64,000 bases of DNA from Psychrobacter sp. UBA6766 (GCF_002453355.1 NZ_DKGQ01000051.1:1-64000); one strand, 5' to 3'. Counted from the stretch's first letter, positions 35,963 to 46,050 are shown. The notes: generated by a model from the sequence alone, not told the origin. Numbers and translations: made by a program.

Positions 35963-37810
35963 ATGAGTACTCCGCCCCGCCGTGTTCGTTTAGATAATAA
36001 GCCGCCCACCAAAAAAACGGAACGGGGGGCTTTGCTGTGGTCGATTCTAAAAAGACTCGGAGAGTTTGCCAGACCATATCGTGGACTATTTATATTGACC
36101 TTGATATTGACAGTGCTTGGGTCATTTACCGCACAGGTTAATGCCTTTGTCTTGCAATATACCATCGATACTTTGACCGATATTGTCGGTTTACCTGACC
36201 CATGGGTAGAAGGGGTTAAATTACTGACGCTGATTAGTGTGATTTTAATGGTGAAAGAAGTCCTCAACGTTATCATCACCTTTGGTCAGCGCTATTTTGG
36301 TGAGCGTATCCGTATTAATCTATCGCGTGATCTGTCACAAAAAGTGGTCGATCGGATTTTGTCTTATAAAATGGCATTTTACACCAGTGATGAGAACGCC
36401 AGCGGTAAGCTGCAAACCCGTATTGATTTGGGGGTCAGCAGCCTCACGCAACTGGTGCAAAACTTCTTTATTGATATGCTGCCGCTGTTTGCGAGTGCTA
36501 TCGTGTCATTGATCATTATGTTTAATGCCAATTTTTGGGTCGGTATGGTCGGTCTGATTATTGTGCCGATTTACTTTTTTGTCAGTCAGCGCCAAGCCAA
36601 CCGTTTGCAAGGGTTTCGCAAACAAATGCGCCAGTATCGTGAGACCAAAAGCGGCTTGGTGATTTCGATTATTGACTCTATCACAGTTATTAAATCCTTT
36701 GTGCGTGAGCCGATTGAGTCCGATAAGCACTGGGAAATCCAAAAAGATATGACCGCCAATCAGCTACGTATTCGCAGTATTGCGTTTATGTATAACGCTG
36801 GCAAAACCTTTATCGAGCAAATCGGCGTGGTGGCGATTATTGTTCTGACCTCTTACTTTGTACTGAATGGACAGATGACCATTGGCGCGATTATGTTCCA
36901 TATTCTACTGTTTCAAAACGTCGCGGCTCCTATCCGTGAACTGCACCGTATTTATGATCAAATCAATAACGCGCTTACCTATGCCGAAGGTTTTTTTGAT
37001 ATCTTGGACGACGACCAGGCGATTGAAAACGAAGGTAAAGTCAAATGTACCGATTTAAAAGGTCATATCGAGCTAAAAGATGTTAATTTCTCCTACCCCA
37101 ATGGTAAGCAAGCGCTGCATGATGTGAGCTTTAATATTCATCCCAATCGTATTACCGCTTTGGTTGGGCTCAGTGGCGCAGGCAAAAGCACCATTATTAA
37201 TTTATTGGTCAAATTTTATGATCCTAGTAGCGGCACCATTTGTCTCGATGGACGAAACTTAGAGGATTACAGCACCCATAACTTGCGTGAGCAAATCGGC
37301 TTAGTGCTGCAAAAAAATCATATTTTCTCAGGCACCATCGCTGACAACATTCGTTATGGGGCGATGGATGCCACTGAAGAGGAGATTATCGACGCCGCCA
37401 AACAAGCCTCTATCCATGAGCAAGTCGTTGGTATGCCTGAAGGCTATGACAGTGAAGCCAAGCTACTCTCTGGCGGCCAGCAGCAGCGTATCGCGCTGGC
37501 AAGGATGTTTTTAAAAAACCCACCGATTGTATTTTTGGATGAACCAACGGCCAGCCTTGATGCTATTGCCACCCAGCAGATTAAGCACAGCTTAGATTTA
37601 ATCAAAAAAGACCGCACGGTGATTATTGTCTCGCACAATATCTCACAAATTATTGACGCCGATGATTTGGTAGTGATTGAAAATGGCCGTGTGATGGAGA
37701 CTGGTACGCATGAGGAGCTTTATGCCAATCACGGTAAATACTATGAGATATTCAATGCCATGTCCGATAGTTTAAATCTGGATAAAATCAGTCAAACCTT
37801 AAATAGTTAA
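35963..37810 (+). CDS. ABC exporter half-transporter (permease fused to ATPase)
   Basis: The 615-residue protein has a type I ABC exporter membrane domain (residues ~30-340, six helices) followed by a nucleotide-binding domain with Walker A GLSGAGKST near 398, signature LSGGQQQR near 502, Walker B IVFLDEPT near 520 and the switch His in IVSHN. It should act as a homodimer in the inner membrane, exporting lipids, peptides or drugs; MsbA and multidrug exporters are relatives. The substrate is unknown. It and the next gene interrupt the prp series between prpF and prpD. Confidence 0.9.
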   Translation: MSTPPRRVRLDNKPPTKKTERGALLWSILKRLGEFARPYRGLFILTLILTVLGSFTAQVNAFVLQYTIDTLTDIVGLPDPWVEGVKLLTLISVILMVKEVLNVIITFGQRYFGERIRINLSRDLSQKVVDRILSYKMAFYTSDENASGKLQTRIDLGVSSLTQLVQNFFIDMLPLFASAIVSLIIMFNANFWVGMVGLIIVPIYFFVSQRQANRLQGFRKQMRQYRETKSGLVISIIDSITVIKSFVREPIESDKHWEIQKDMTANQLRIRSIAFMYNAGKTFIEQIGVVAIIVLTSYFVLNGQMTIGAIMFHILLFQNVAAPIRELHRIYDQINNALTYAEGFFDILDDDQAIENEGKVKCTDLKGHIELKDVNFSYPNGKQALHDVSFNIHPNRITALVGLSGAGKSTIINLLVKFYDPSSGTICLDGRNLEDYSTHNLREQIGLVLQKNHIFSGTIADNIRYGAMDATEEEIIDAAKQASIHEQVVGMPEGYDSEAKLLSGGQQQRIALARMFLKNPPIVFLDEPTASLDAIATQQIKHSLDLIKKDRTVIIVSHNISQIIDADDLVVIENGRVMETGTHEELYANHGKYYEIFNAMSDSLNLDKISQTLNS

Positions 37811-37928
37811 TAGAGGGCAAAATCGTTATAATGCTCAGGTTTTTATCCATTATTTCTATATTTAGAATATTTAGAACCTATCTTGCTACCCTATGACAGC
37901 CCTTTAAATTGTTAGAAGCTATCCAACT

Positions 37929-38519
37929 ATGACCTGTGAATTTTCTATAAAAACTTTTGATGAGCTGACTACAGTTGATCTCTATCATATTTTAAAAGCC
38001 CGCTCGCAAGTGTTTGTGGTCGAGCAAAACTGCCCGTATCAAGACATGGACGAGGTCGATTTTGATTGTCTGCATCTAATTGCCCATCAAAATGAAGCCT
38101 TAATTGGTTATTGCCGGATTATTCCGCCGCAATTTAATCACAAAAAATCCTCAGTCAATCCGTCAGGTCCGATACCTGCAATTGGTAGAGTGTTGGTACT
38201 CGCCGAGCACCGAGGCAATGGCGTTGCCCGTCAAATAATGACGCAAGCTATCAAATACTGCCGTAAAAAATATGGTAAAAAAACCATTGTCATCTCTGCC
38301 CAGACTTATTTGTTAAATTTTTATGAGTCGCTTGGGTTTATCCCCGAAGGTGAGCGCTATCTTGAAGACGGCATCGAGCATGTGACGATGGTTTTGCCTG
38401 TACTTAAAAAAGTAAAGGTAAAAAAAGAAAGCTCGGGAATGGTTAGCAATATCCTCAGTTTTTTATTATTAATACTGGCGCTTTTATTCATCGTGGGTTT
38501 GGTTTATCTCATGGTTTAA
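37929..38519 (+). CDS. elaA: ElaA-like GNAT acetyltransferase with C-terminal membrane helix
   Basis: Residues 1-155 match the ElaA branch of GNAT acetyltransferases: LYHILKARSQVFVVEQNCPY, the acetyl-CoA loop GRVLVLAEHRGNGVARQIM, and YLLNFYESLGFIPEGERYLE. ElaA acetylates unknown substrates in E. coli and is about 153 residues long. This protein adds a basic linker (KKVKVKKESS) and a final transmembrane helix (about 173-195), which should anchor the enzyme to the inner membrane with the catalytic domain in the cytoplasm. No good ribosome site is visible before the ATG. The adjacent gene is an ABC exporter. Confidence 0.85.
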   Translation: MTCEFSIKTFDELTTVDLYHILKARSQVFVVEQNCPYQDMDEVDFDCLHLIAHQNEALIGYCRIIPPQFNHKKSSVNPSGPIPAIGRVLVLAEHRGNGVARQIMTQAIKYCRKKYGKKTIVISAQTYLLNFYESLGFIPEGERYLEDGIEHVTMVLPVLKKVKVKKESSGMVSNILSFLLLILALLFIVGLVYLMV

Positions 38520-38652
38520 CTCATGAAACGATAAAACAGTCTTACACGACTTCACTGTTGTTCGATATTGAGTATGTTATTTTTAATAGATAACTGATTG
38601 ATAAAATATTTAGCTTATCAATCACTCAAATATGTGACTCAAGGAAGAGGTA

Positions 38653-40176
38653 ATGACTATGTCTACGACTCAAAATGCGACAGTAGAGAGCAATATTCGT
38701 CCAGAGTATGACGATGAGATTCAAAAAATTGCCGATTACGTGCTCAATTATTCTATCGATAATGACTCACCCAATAGCGCTGACGCTTGGAATACCGCCC
38801 GCTACTGCTTGATGGACACCTTAGGCTGCGGTTTGCTCGCGCTACGCTTTCCTGAATGTACCAAACACCTCGGACCCGATTGCGCCGATCAAATCACCCC
38901 TAATGGCGCGCGCGTGCCCGGTACGCCCCATAGACTTGACCCTATCAAAGCTGCATTTGATATTGGCTGTATGGTGCGCTGGCTTGATTATAATGATACG
39001 TGGCTTGCGGCCGAATGGGGACACCCCTCGGACAATCTAGGCGGCATCCTCGCCGTGGCCGACTATATTAGTCAGCAAAACATCAGCCAAGGTCGCGCGC
39101 CACTTACCATGAAGTCGGTATTAGAGGCGATGATTATGGCGCATGAGATTCAAGGGGTGCTAGCTTTAGACAACTCATTTAATCGTGTGGGTCTTGACCA
39201 TGTATTTTTGGTAAAACTGGCCTCAACCGCTGTAGTGGCTAAGCTTTATCAGTTGCCACGTGAGCGTATCATGGCGGCTATCTCGCAAGCGATTGTCGAT
39301 GGTCAAGCCCTGCGAACTTATCGCCATGCACCCAATGCTGGCAGCCGAAAATCTTGGGCCGCAGGAGATGCGACCAGCCGCGCTGTGCGTTTGGTCGATA
39401 TCACTCGCCGCGGTGAAATGGGAATTCCGGGGGCACTAACCGCGCCGCAATGGGGCTTTTACGATGTTCTGTTTAGCCATACCAATAAAGACTTAGCACT
39501 CAAACCTGAAAGCGAGCGCCGTTTTACCTTCCAACGCGATTTTGGTAGCTATGTGATGGAGAATATCTTATTTAAGATAAGCTTCCCTGCCGAGTTTCAT
39601 GCTCAGACTGCTTGTGAAGCGGCGGTTATCTTGCACCCACGCGTTGACGATAGGATCGATGAGATTGAAAAAATTGTCCTGACCACTCATGATTCAGCCA
39701 TTCGAATCATCTCGAAAGAAGGCGCCCTTGATAATCCTGCTGATCGCGATCATTGTTTGCAGTATATGGTTGCCGTACCTTTATTAACCGGCGACCTGAT
39801 GGCAGAGAATTACGAAGACGATTACCACGCCCAGCACCATATTTTGATTGATGGACTGAGGCGTAAGATGGTTGTGGTAGAAGATCCAAGTTATTCAAAA
39901 GATTATCACGATCCAAGTAAGCGCTCGATTGCCAATGCCATTCAGATATTTTTTAAAGACGGCACTAGCACGGATAAAGTCGCCGTCGAATATCCTATTG
40001 GTCATAAACGCCGCCGTGCAGAAGGTATCCCCGTACTCAAAGCGAAGTTCCGAGCCAGTTTGGCAACGCGTTTTATTGACAGTCGCTGTGCAGATATTTT
40101 TGCCTTGTGTGATGATCAAAAGCGTTTAGAGCAAACGCCGGTTAATGAGTTTATGGATTTATTTATGACGTACTAA
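38653..40176 (+). CDS. prpD: 2-methylcitrate dehydratase
   Basis: The 507-residue protein is of the MmgE/PrpD family, seen in RYCLMDTLGCGLLALRFPEC, VRWLDYNDTWLAAEWGHPSDNLG (active-site region), MAHEIQGVLALDNSFNRVGLDHV and SFPAEFHAQTACEAA. It dehydrates 2-methylcitrate without an Fe/S cluster. The cluster therefore encodes both the PrpD and the AcnD/PrpF routes for the same conversion. It is slightly longer than E. coli PrpD (483). An aaggaag ribosome site precedes the ATG. Confidence 0.94.
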   Translation: MTMSTTQNATVESNIRPEYDDEIQKIADYVLNYSIDNDSPNSADAWNTARYCLMDTLGCGLLALRFPECTKHLGPDCADQITPNGARVPGTPHRLDPIKAAFDIGCMVRWLDYNDTWLAAEWGHPSDNLGGILAVADYISQQNISQGRAPLTMKSVLEAMIMAHEIQGVLALDNSFNRVGLDHVFLVKLASTAVVAKLYQLPRERIMAAISQAIVDGQALRTYRHAPNAGSRKSWAAGDATSRAVRLVDITRRGEMGIPGALTAPQWGFYDVLFSHTNKDLALKPESERRFTFQRDFGSYVMENILFKISFPAEFHAQTACEAAVILHPRVDDRIDEIEKIVLTTHDSAIRIISKEGALDNPADRDHCLQYMVAVPLLTGDLMAENYEDDYHAQHHILIDGLRRKMVVVEDPSYSKDYHDPSKRSIANAIQIFFKDGTSTDKVAVEYPIGHKRRRAEGIPVLKAKFRASLATRFIDSRCADIFALCDDQKRLEQTPVNEFMDLFMTY

Positions 40177-40260
40177 ATGCCTTAGTTATATTTTACTCCA
40201 TTAGAATACGCATCGAAAATTTCCACAGCAGTCCAAAAAATACTTTGGAATTAATGAGTT

Positions 40261-40731
40261 ATGAATATCAAAAATTTATTTACCTTCATTTTATTAACTT
40301 TCTTACTATCAGCTTGTATTTCTAGTAAGCCAATGAATAGTAGTGTCGTTAATACGAATAATAAACCGAAATTAAGTAATGTTTTTTCTTACTACGATGA
40401 AAGTAACAATGTTCAATTTACTGCCTTAATAACAGGAAAATTTATCTTCAAAAATAATTGTTTGTTTTTGGCGGACGGTGGCAGTGTGACTACACCTGTA
40501 TTTAATACAGACGATGTAAAATTTAATGCAGAGAAAAGAGAAGTTTATTTAAATGGAGAGGTAATTCCCTTAGACAAAGATTTAATGTTGGGAGGAGGAT
40601 TTGTGGATAGCAAATATCTTCCAAAACTAGACTCAAAAGATAGTGATAACTGCTTAACCGATAGGGTTGCTGTCTTGTATTCTGTAGTTGAAGACACTCC
40701 AGAGCTGAGGAAACGCTGGTTAATACCATAG
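40261..40731 (+). CDS. Hypothetical lipoprotein
   Basis: The 156-residue protein begins with a short lipoprotein signal peptide ending LLSAC, so Cys19 is the lipidation site. After an Asn/Ser-rich linker the mature part is about 120 residues with two further cysteines (NNCLFLAD and DNCLTD). I recognise no family. It is followed by a strong terminator at 40798 and appears to be a single gene. Its codon use is AT-richer than its neighbours, which hints at separate origin. Confidence 0.72.
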   Translation: MNIKNLFTFILLTFLLSACISSKPMNSSVVNTNNKPKLSNVFSYYDESNNVQFTALITGKFIFKNNCLFLADGGSVTTPVFNTDDVKFNAEKREVYLNGEVIPLDKDLMLGGGFVDSKYLPKLDSKDSDNCLTDRVAVLYSVVEDTPELRKRWLIP

Positions 40732-40797
40732 TGTAGTTATAACAGGCTAATAAACATTAATACTTACGGGACTCTCTGTTATACCTATTTAGCTTAT

Positions 40798-40837
40798 AAA
40801 AAGAGCGTGTCGTTAAATAAATGACACGCTCTTTTTT
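40798..40837. terminator. Intrinsic terminator between convergent genes
   Basis: The arms aaaaagagcgtgtc and gacacgctcttttt pair across an 11-base loop, with A-tracts and T-tracts on either side. It can serve both the lipoprotein gene and the convergent SDR gene. Confidence 0.9.
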
Positions 40838-40885
40838 ATTATCTATGCTTATGCTTTACTTATTTTTATAATTAATGCTCCACCA

Positions 40886-41653
40886 TCACCAAGGTATGAA
40901 TTCCCCTGCCCAATCTACAAAGTTGCCTGATTGTTCTGCTGTCATATTGCCCAATACTTCAAGCAAGCACTCAGCGCTAAAGGCTGGCGAGAATAAGTTT
41001 CCATCAGCCACATTGCCTTGAAATGGGGCCGACAGTTGGGTGTTGACGGTGCCTGGCTGCATCACTACCACACAGACATCTTTGAGCGAGCGCGCCCATT
41101 CGATGCTTAGGTTTTTCATGCCCATATTTAGCGCCGCCTTACTCATCCGATAGCTGTACCACCCGCCAAGTTGGTTGTCACTGATACTACCCACCCGTGC
41201 CGATATGGTCGCAAAAATCGCTGGCTTGTTTTCAGTTCGGTCAGCTTTTGCGAGTAGCGGTTTGATATGCTTGGCAATCAGCAAACTTGCTAAGGCATTT
41301 ATTTGCATATTCTGCAAAAAGAACTCCGTCTCCAGTTGTCGTAGTGCTTTTTCTGGTTGATTATACGGCGTATGCAATAACCCCACACAATTAATCACCC
41401 AACCAATATGAGTGGTTTGTTGCTTAATCTCAGTAATGGCTTGTTCAATACTATGCTCATTGCTGACATCCATAGGTAACCAGTACAAATTATCAGCGAT
41501 AAAGTCAGGCTCACTTTTATGATACGTGGCGAATATCTTCCCACTTTGATTATCGTTTTTTTGATTATAAGCAGCCATTTCTATGAGATGTTTAACAATA
41601 GCCTGACCGATACCACCAGTACCGCCAATGATTAAGTAGTTTTTTTGATTCAC
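40886..41653 (-). CDS. Short-chain dehydrogenase/reductase (C-factor-like)
   Basis: The 255-residue protein has the Rossmann motif IIGGTGGIGQ at residues 7-16, an NCVG segment corresponding to the NNAG motif, and the catalytic YRMSK near 168 preceded by a conserved Ser region (ATISARVGSISDN). These define an NAD(P)-dependent SDR; the wording is like the CsgA/C-factor subgroup. The substrate is unknown. The frame extends upstream to an ATG at 41695, but a GTG at 41653 follows a perfect AGGAG six bases upstream and begins right at the conserved strand, so GTG is taken as the start. Confidence 0.87.
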   Translation of the reverse strand: MNQKNYLIIGGTGGIGQAIVKHLIEMAAYNQKNDNQSGKIFATYHKSEPDFIADNLYWLPMDVSNEHSIEQAITEIKQQTTHIGWVINCVGLLHTPYNQPEKALRQLETEFFLQNMQINALASLLIAKHIKPLLAKADRTENKPAIFATISARVGSISDNQLGGWYSYRMSKAALNMGMKNLSIEWARSLKDVCVVVMQPGTVNTQLSAPFQGNVADGNLFSPAFSAECLLEVLGNMTAEQSGNFVDWAGEFIPW

Positions 41654-41889
41654 AAAGCACTCCTTATTACCATATGTATGCATTCTTGCATTCATTTTGG
41701 CGTATTTACTTTACATTTACTATGCTAAAACGCTAAGAATAATAGAAGTTATCGCTATTCTATATAGGCTACAATAATCACTGACGGGTAAATACTCGAC
41801 ATCTATCAATTGAGATGTCTAAATGCCATTAACTTTTAATCTTAACCTTTTAAATTTAACAAACGCCTTTATACGGATATTATCGCCCT

Positions 41890-43308
41890 ATGCTATCGCC
41901 CCAAGACCAATTGACCGAGCTGGTACGGACGCTTGAGATGCAGCAACATGTCTTTGCCACCGATCCGCTACTTGTCACGGAAAAGCTACAAGGCGAGGAT
42001 GGAAAGCCCATCCAAAAGTTGCATCGCCGTGCTTCGCGTATTGATAGTAACGGTGCGCTGGCACGTGTGCTCGGTAAAATTGATGGTCGTATCAAGGGCA
42101 TCATGATGGTTATGAGCGTGGTGTGGTGCATCTCAGGGTTTTTGGGATTATTTACTCTGCTTCAGACCAATGTGGTTAATTTCTTTTATGTACTGGTGTG
42201 TTTGCTTGGATTTCATACGCTCATGCTGCTGGGCTGGCTGGCAGTGACTTTATTTAATCAAGGCAAACAGTCATCAAATTGGTTTGCCAGCTTCGTTAGC
42301 CCCAGTTATTTGATTCGCGGTAAGGATGATGTGACCAAAGCGGCGGTTGATTTGTATGAGCGCCAATTACAACATAGCGGTATGCGCTGGTATCTGGGGC
42401 GCTTTAGCCATCAATTATGGCTAGCCACCTTAACCGGTATGCTACTGGCGATTATATTTTTATTGATTGTGCGTCAGTACAGCTTTAGCTGGGAGTCGAC
42501 GCTCCTCTCGGATCAGGCGCTGATTACCCTCACTCAAATTCTCGGCTGGCTACCAAGCAAGGTTGGATTTACCGTTCCTGACAGTACTGCTATCGTTCAG
42601 AGCCGATTGGTGACTGATGCCATGCCGTTATCAATGGCGCGGCAATGGGCAGGATTACTGGTTGGTAGCTTGCTGATGTACGGTATCGTACCAAGAGCGA
42701 TTGCTTGGGCATTTTGCGCATTGATGTTTCGCCGTAAAAAAATGCGTTTGGACATCAAGCAGCCCTATTATCAAAAGATTTTGAATTTTTGGCAGCGTCA
42801 GGTAGTCGATGAAGATGATTTTAATGAAGCACCTGCGCCTATCGCTCCAAAAGCGACGATCAGCGCTGGCAAGAAGTTGGTTGCTCTACTTGAATATCCA
42901 TCACCACAAAAGAACTGGTGGCAAGATGGTCTGGAGAATAATCAGAAGGAAGTAGAAGATTTCGGTATTCTTGATGACCGTGACGATATGGCTCGTTTAA
43001 AGGCTTACCTAGATGATCATCCGGTTCAGGTTTTGATTGGTATTCATAGTAAAGCACTACCTGACCGAGGCACCTTGCGTAAACTTGACCAAATCGCTCA
43101 TCATGCAAAGGATGGGCTGATTGTACAACTGCTGAGTGATACTAGCCTCATTGATAATAAGGTTAGTAACAATGGTTTAGATCATTCAAATAACTCAGAT
43201 CCCAAAACGCGAGTATCTGAGCAGCTTTTGGAAAATCAAAACCTTCGTTATCAGCAATGGCAAACCGCCCTTACTACTCGAAAAATTGGTTTAGTGACAC
43301 CACCGTGA
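41890..43308 (+). CDS. DUF2868 family membrane protein
   Basis: The 472-residue protein matches DUF2868, with the N-terminal block RRASRIDSNGALARVLGKID, then a membrane portion of about four helices (residues ~75-125 and ~175-200, ~255-280), and a soluble C-terminal domain of about 200 residues with a putative nucleotide-binding-like fold (VQVLIGIHSKALPDRGTLRKL). The function is not known. Genes of this family commonly pair with a DUF3482 GTPase, as here 36 bases downstream, so the two products probably work together at the membrane. Confidence 0.8.
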   Translation: MLSPQDQLTELVRTLEMQQHVFATDPLLVTEKLQGEDGKPIQKLHRRASRIDSNGALARVLGKIDGRIKGIMMVMSVVWCISGFLGLFTLLQTNVVNFFYVLVCLLGFHTLMLLGWLAVTLFNQGKQSSNWFASFVSPSYLIRGKDDVTKAAVDLYERQLQHSGMRWYLGRFSHQLWLATLTGMLLAIIFLLIVRQYSFSWESTLLSDQALITLTQILGWLPSKVGFTVPDSTAIVQSRLVTDAMPLSMARQWAGLLVGSLLMYGIVPRAIAWAFCALMFRRKKMRLDIKQPYYQKILNFWQRQVVDEDDFNEAPAPIAPKATISAGKKLVALLEYPSPQKNWWQDGLENNQKEVEDFGILDDRDDMARLKAYLDDHPVQVLIGIHSKALPDRGTLRKLDQIAHHAKDGLIVQLLSDTSLIDNKVSNNGLDHSNNSDPKTRVSEQLLENQNLRYQQWQTALTTRKIGLVTPP

Positions 43309-43344
43309 TATAGATTTAAATATTAATAATAACGATAAGACGCT

Positions 43345-44922
43345 ATGATGAATAATGACAATGAAAATCAACCTAATACCAATACCCATAATGACGAGAT
43401 CTCGTTAAGCAAACCTGCCGCGCCCATTAGTACCGCTAAAAAAACCATTGCCAGTGGCGAGGCGCTTAAATTAGCAGTCGTTGGTCATACCAATACCGGT
43501 AAGACCTCACTACTACGTACCTTATTACGTGATGTGTATTTTGGGGAAGTCAAAAACGAAGCGGCGACCACGCGCCATGTTGAGCGCGCCCAATTAACCG
43601 ACAGTCAGACGGGTGAAGTATTGGTGACCTTGTATGATACCCCGGGATTAGAAGATGCCTCAGGGTTAATGGATTGGCTTGAGGACAATACCGCCAGTCG
43701 CCGTGATGGTATTGAGCGTTTACAGCAGTTTTTGGCGGCGGATATTGCTCAAGGTACGGATAATAGCGCTTCACAAATTCATGACTATCAAAATAACGAT
43801 TATAGCCAAGAAGCTAAAGTTATCCGTCAGCTGCTGGCAAGTGATATGGCCATTTACGTTGTTGACGCTCGTGAGCCCGTCCTCGGTAAATATAAAGATG
43901 AGTTGGCTATTTTATCTTGGGCTGCGATACCTGTGATGCCGGTATTTAATTTTACCGACAGTCAGGATGCCAATATTGATGAATGGCAGACGATGCTGGC
44001 AAGACGTAATTTACACATCTCGACGCGTTTCGATTCCGTGGCTTTTGAGTTTAAGGATGAGATGCGATTATGGCAAAATCTTGCCACCATGCTTACCCAT
44101 TCAGAAATGCTCGAGCAATTGATGGCGCGTCGTACAGAAGACTGGGCACAGCTTTATGATGAGGCCAATATTGTTATTGCGGACTTTTTATTAAATGTCG
44201 CGTCATTTGTGCGTGAAATTAGTGAAGATGACGACCCAATGCCCGTGCTTGAGCAAATGCAAGAAGCGGTTAGACAAAGTGAACGGGCAATGCAGCATGA
44301 TTTGCTTAACTTATATAAATTTTATGATAACGCCGTGGCAGCTACGCCACTTGAACTACAAGCTTATCAGCAAGACCCGTTTGACCCTGAGCTTCTTAAA
44401 AGCTATGGCATCCGAACCACATCTGGTGCGGCAGCTGGCGCATTATTGGGGTTGGGTATTGACGCTGCAGCACTCGGTACAACGTTAGGTTTGGGCGCTG
44501 CCATAGGCGGTATCGCAGGCGGGTTATTATCTAATACCAGTAGTATCGCTGACAGAATCACTGGGGTAAAACGCTTATATATTGACCCTGCCACCCTGAC
44601 GTTACTCGCCACGCGAGCGATAGATTTACTTACCGCTCTACGACATCGTGGTCATGCGGCAACCGATGCCACTCAACTGATATACAGTGGCGCAAAAAAT
44701 GATACTGAAATATTAAATAACGACGATGAAGATAATGAAGAAGACAATGTCGTGACGTTATGGCCGACACATAAATTACCCAGTGAGCTTAAGAAAGCGC
44801 GTGGGAAGCCACAATGGTCAGCGCTCAGTAGCGGTAAGTCCGAACAGGCTCAATTACTGCGAGTTGATATGGCGTGGTCGCTGGCAAGTAAGCTACAGTC
44901 ATACAAGCCTGAAAATTGGTAG
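43345..44922 (+). CDS. Era-like GTPase with DUF3482 domain
   Basis: The 525-residue protein has a translation-factor-type GTPase domain: P-loop VVGHTNTGKTSLL near residues 46-58, a threonine-rich switch (AATTRHVERAQL), DTPGLED (G3), and a G4-like region FNFTDSQD. The C-terminal half is the DUF3482 region, which includes a Gly/Ala-rich segment (AAAGALLGLGIDAAALGTTLGLG...) resembling a membrane-inserting hairpin. It likely forms a membrane-associated GTPase unit with the preceding DUF2868 protein. The process is unknown. It is convergent with the ArsA-like gene, ending 14 bases from it. Confidence 0.82.
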   Translation: MMNNDNENQPNTNTHNDEISLSKPAAPISTAKKTIASGEALKLAVVGHTNTGKTSLLRTLLRDVYFGEVKNEAATTRHVERAQLTDSQTGEVLVTLYDTPGLEDASGLMDWLEDNTASRRDGIERLQQFLAADIAQGTDNSASQIHDYQNNDYSQEAKVIRQLLASDMAIYVVDAREPVLGKYKDELAILSWAAIPVMPVFNFTDSQDANIDEWQTMLARRNLHISTRFDSVAFEFKDEMRLWQNLATMLTHSEMLEQLMARRTEDWAQLYDEANIVIADFLLNVASFVREISEDDDPMPVLEQMQEAVRQSERAMQHDLLNLYKFYDNAVAATPLELQAYQQDPFDPELLKSYGIRTTSGAAAGALLGLGIDAAALGTTLGLGAAIGGIAGGLLSNTSSIADRITGVKRLYIDPATLTLLATRAIDLLTALRHRGHAATDATQLIYSGAKNDTEILNNDDEDNEEDNVVTLWPTHKLPSELKKARGKPQWSALSSGKSEQAQLLRVDMAWSLASKLQSYKPENW

Positions 44923-44936
44923 CTCAATTCCTTTCT

Positions 44937-45971
44937 TTACAGTAAAGAATGTAATAACGTACTTAGCGCTTCAGTACCGCGCACGTCTGTTTGCTGTAGA
45001 TAAATCGGATACAGCGGATAGTTGGTGAAACTGTTTTCAATATCCTGCATCAATTGCTGTTGCCTCTCAGCACGAAGTCGCCAGAACTCATCCGACTGCA
45101 TGGGTGCTATCAGTTGATTGATGACTATCGCGGCGGGTGTCAGTTTGCTCTCTTCCAACTGTTCAATAGCACGTTTGGTTTCTGCTAGCGGTAATACATC
45201 CGCCGTCATGACTAAGACAATCGCGGTCTTTTGACGATCATGGAGTAATACTCCTGCTTGGCGAAATAGCTGTTTGCGTTTTTCTAGAACTGCTACCGCT
45301 TGCTCCCAGCGGTCAGGTTTTTTCGGGGCAAATGGATTGGCTATATCGTTCTTTTGAGGACGGTTTTGGTTTTTATCTTTTTGGTTATGAGCATCCAAAT
45401 GAGTCGCTACCGAGCGCAATTTTGCTTGTCGCCGTTGCTGTGCGAGCAATCCATCTGTCCATGCTCCCATCATCTCTGGTAATACAAGCAAACGCAAAGT
45501 ATGGCCTGTCGGTGCCGTATCAAAAATAATATGTTGATAGTTGGCATCTGCTGCCGTGATTAAATGCTGACACATAGACTCAAGCATCGCTGCTTCTTGT
45601 GCGCCAGGTGCCGACTTTGAGAGCCGTAAATGCTCTCGGATTTTAGGCATCATATCTGGAGTGGCATAAGACTTAATAGTAGATTCAACTTGAGCAAAAT
45701 GCGCATCGACGATGACATCAGGGTTTAGCTCAATCGCATCAAGATACGGCGTAATCGCGGTTTTTTCGTTATTGAGCCGTACCTTTAATACATCACCCAA
45801 GCTGTGCGCCGGATCAGTTGAAACAATCAAGGTCTTTTTTTGCTGGCTTGCATAATAACTGGCAAGCGCGGCCGCGGTTGTGGTTTTTCCGACTCCGCCT
45901 TTGCCGCCAATAAATATGATAGGCTGCGGCGATAGTTGATCTACTAATCCGTGTAGAGCGTGTAATGCCAT
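44937..45971 (-). CDS. ArsA/Get3-family ATPase
   Basis: The 344-residue protein carries the deviant Walker A GGKGGVGKTTT (residues ~22-32), switch I STDPAHSLGD, a DTAPTGHTLRLL block and the A-loop-like VINQL. It is a single-unit ArsA/Get3 ATPase. It contains only one cysteine (SMCQHL), so it lacks the arsenite-binding Cys set of ArsA and the CxxC of Get3. A different client is therefore likely. It lies 79 bases after a small Cys-Cys-ending protein and downstream of a CstA transporter, and I infer that it acts on that transporter system. Confidence 0.87.
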   Translation of the reverse strand: MALHALHGLVDQLSPQPIIFIGGKGGVGKTTTAAALASYYASQQKKTLIVSTDPAHSLGDVLKVRLNNEKTAITPYLDAIELNPDVIVDAHFAQVESTIKSYATPDMMPKIREHLRLSKSAPGAQEAAMLESMCQHLITAADANYQHIIFDTAPTGHTLRLLVLPEMMGAWTDGLLAQQRRQAKLRSVATHLDAHNQKDKNQNRPQKNDIANPFAPKKPDRWEQAVAVLEKRKQLFRQAGVLLHDRQKTAIVLVMTADVLPLAETKRAIEQLEESKLTPAAIVINQLIAPMQSDEFWRLRAERQQQLMQDIENSFTNYPLYPIYLQQTDVRGTEALSTLLHSLL

Positions 45972-46050
45972 ATTCGTATCTCAATTTTAATTCACAAGAC
46001 TTTTAATTAAAGAGTTCTTATTCATTCATTTTTTATTATTACAAAACGAA

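Noticed and set aside
44937..45971. Arsenite-efflux ATPase assignment for the ArsA-like protein
   Set aside because: Only one cysteine is present and no arsB, arsD or arsR lies nearby.
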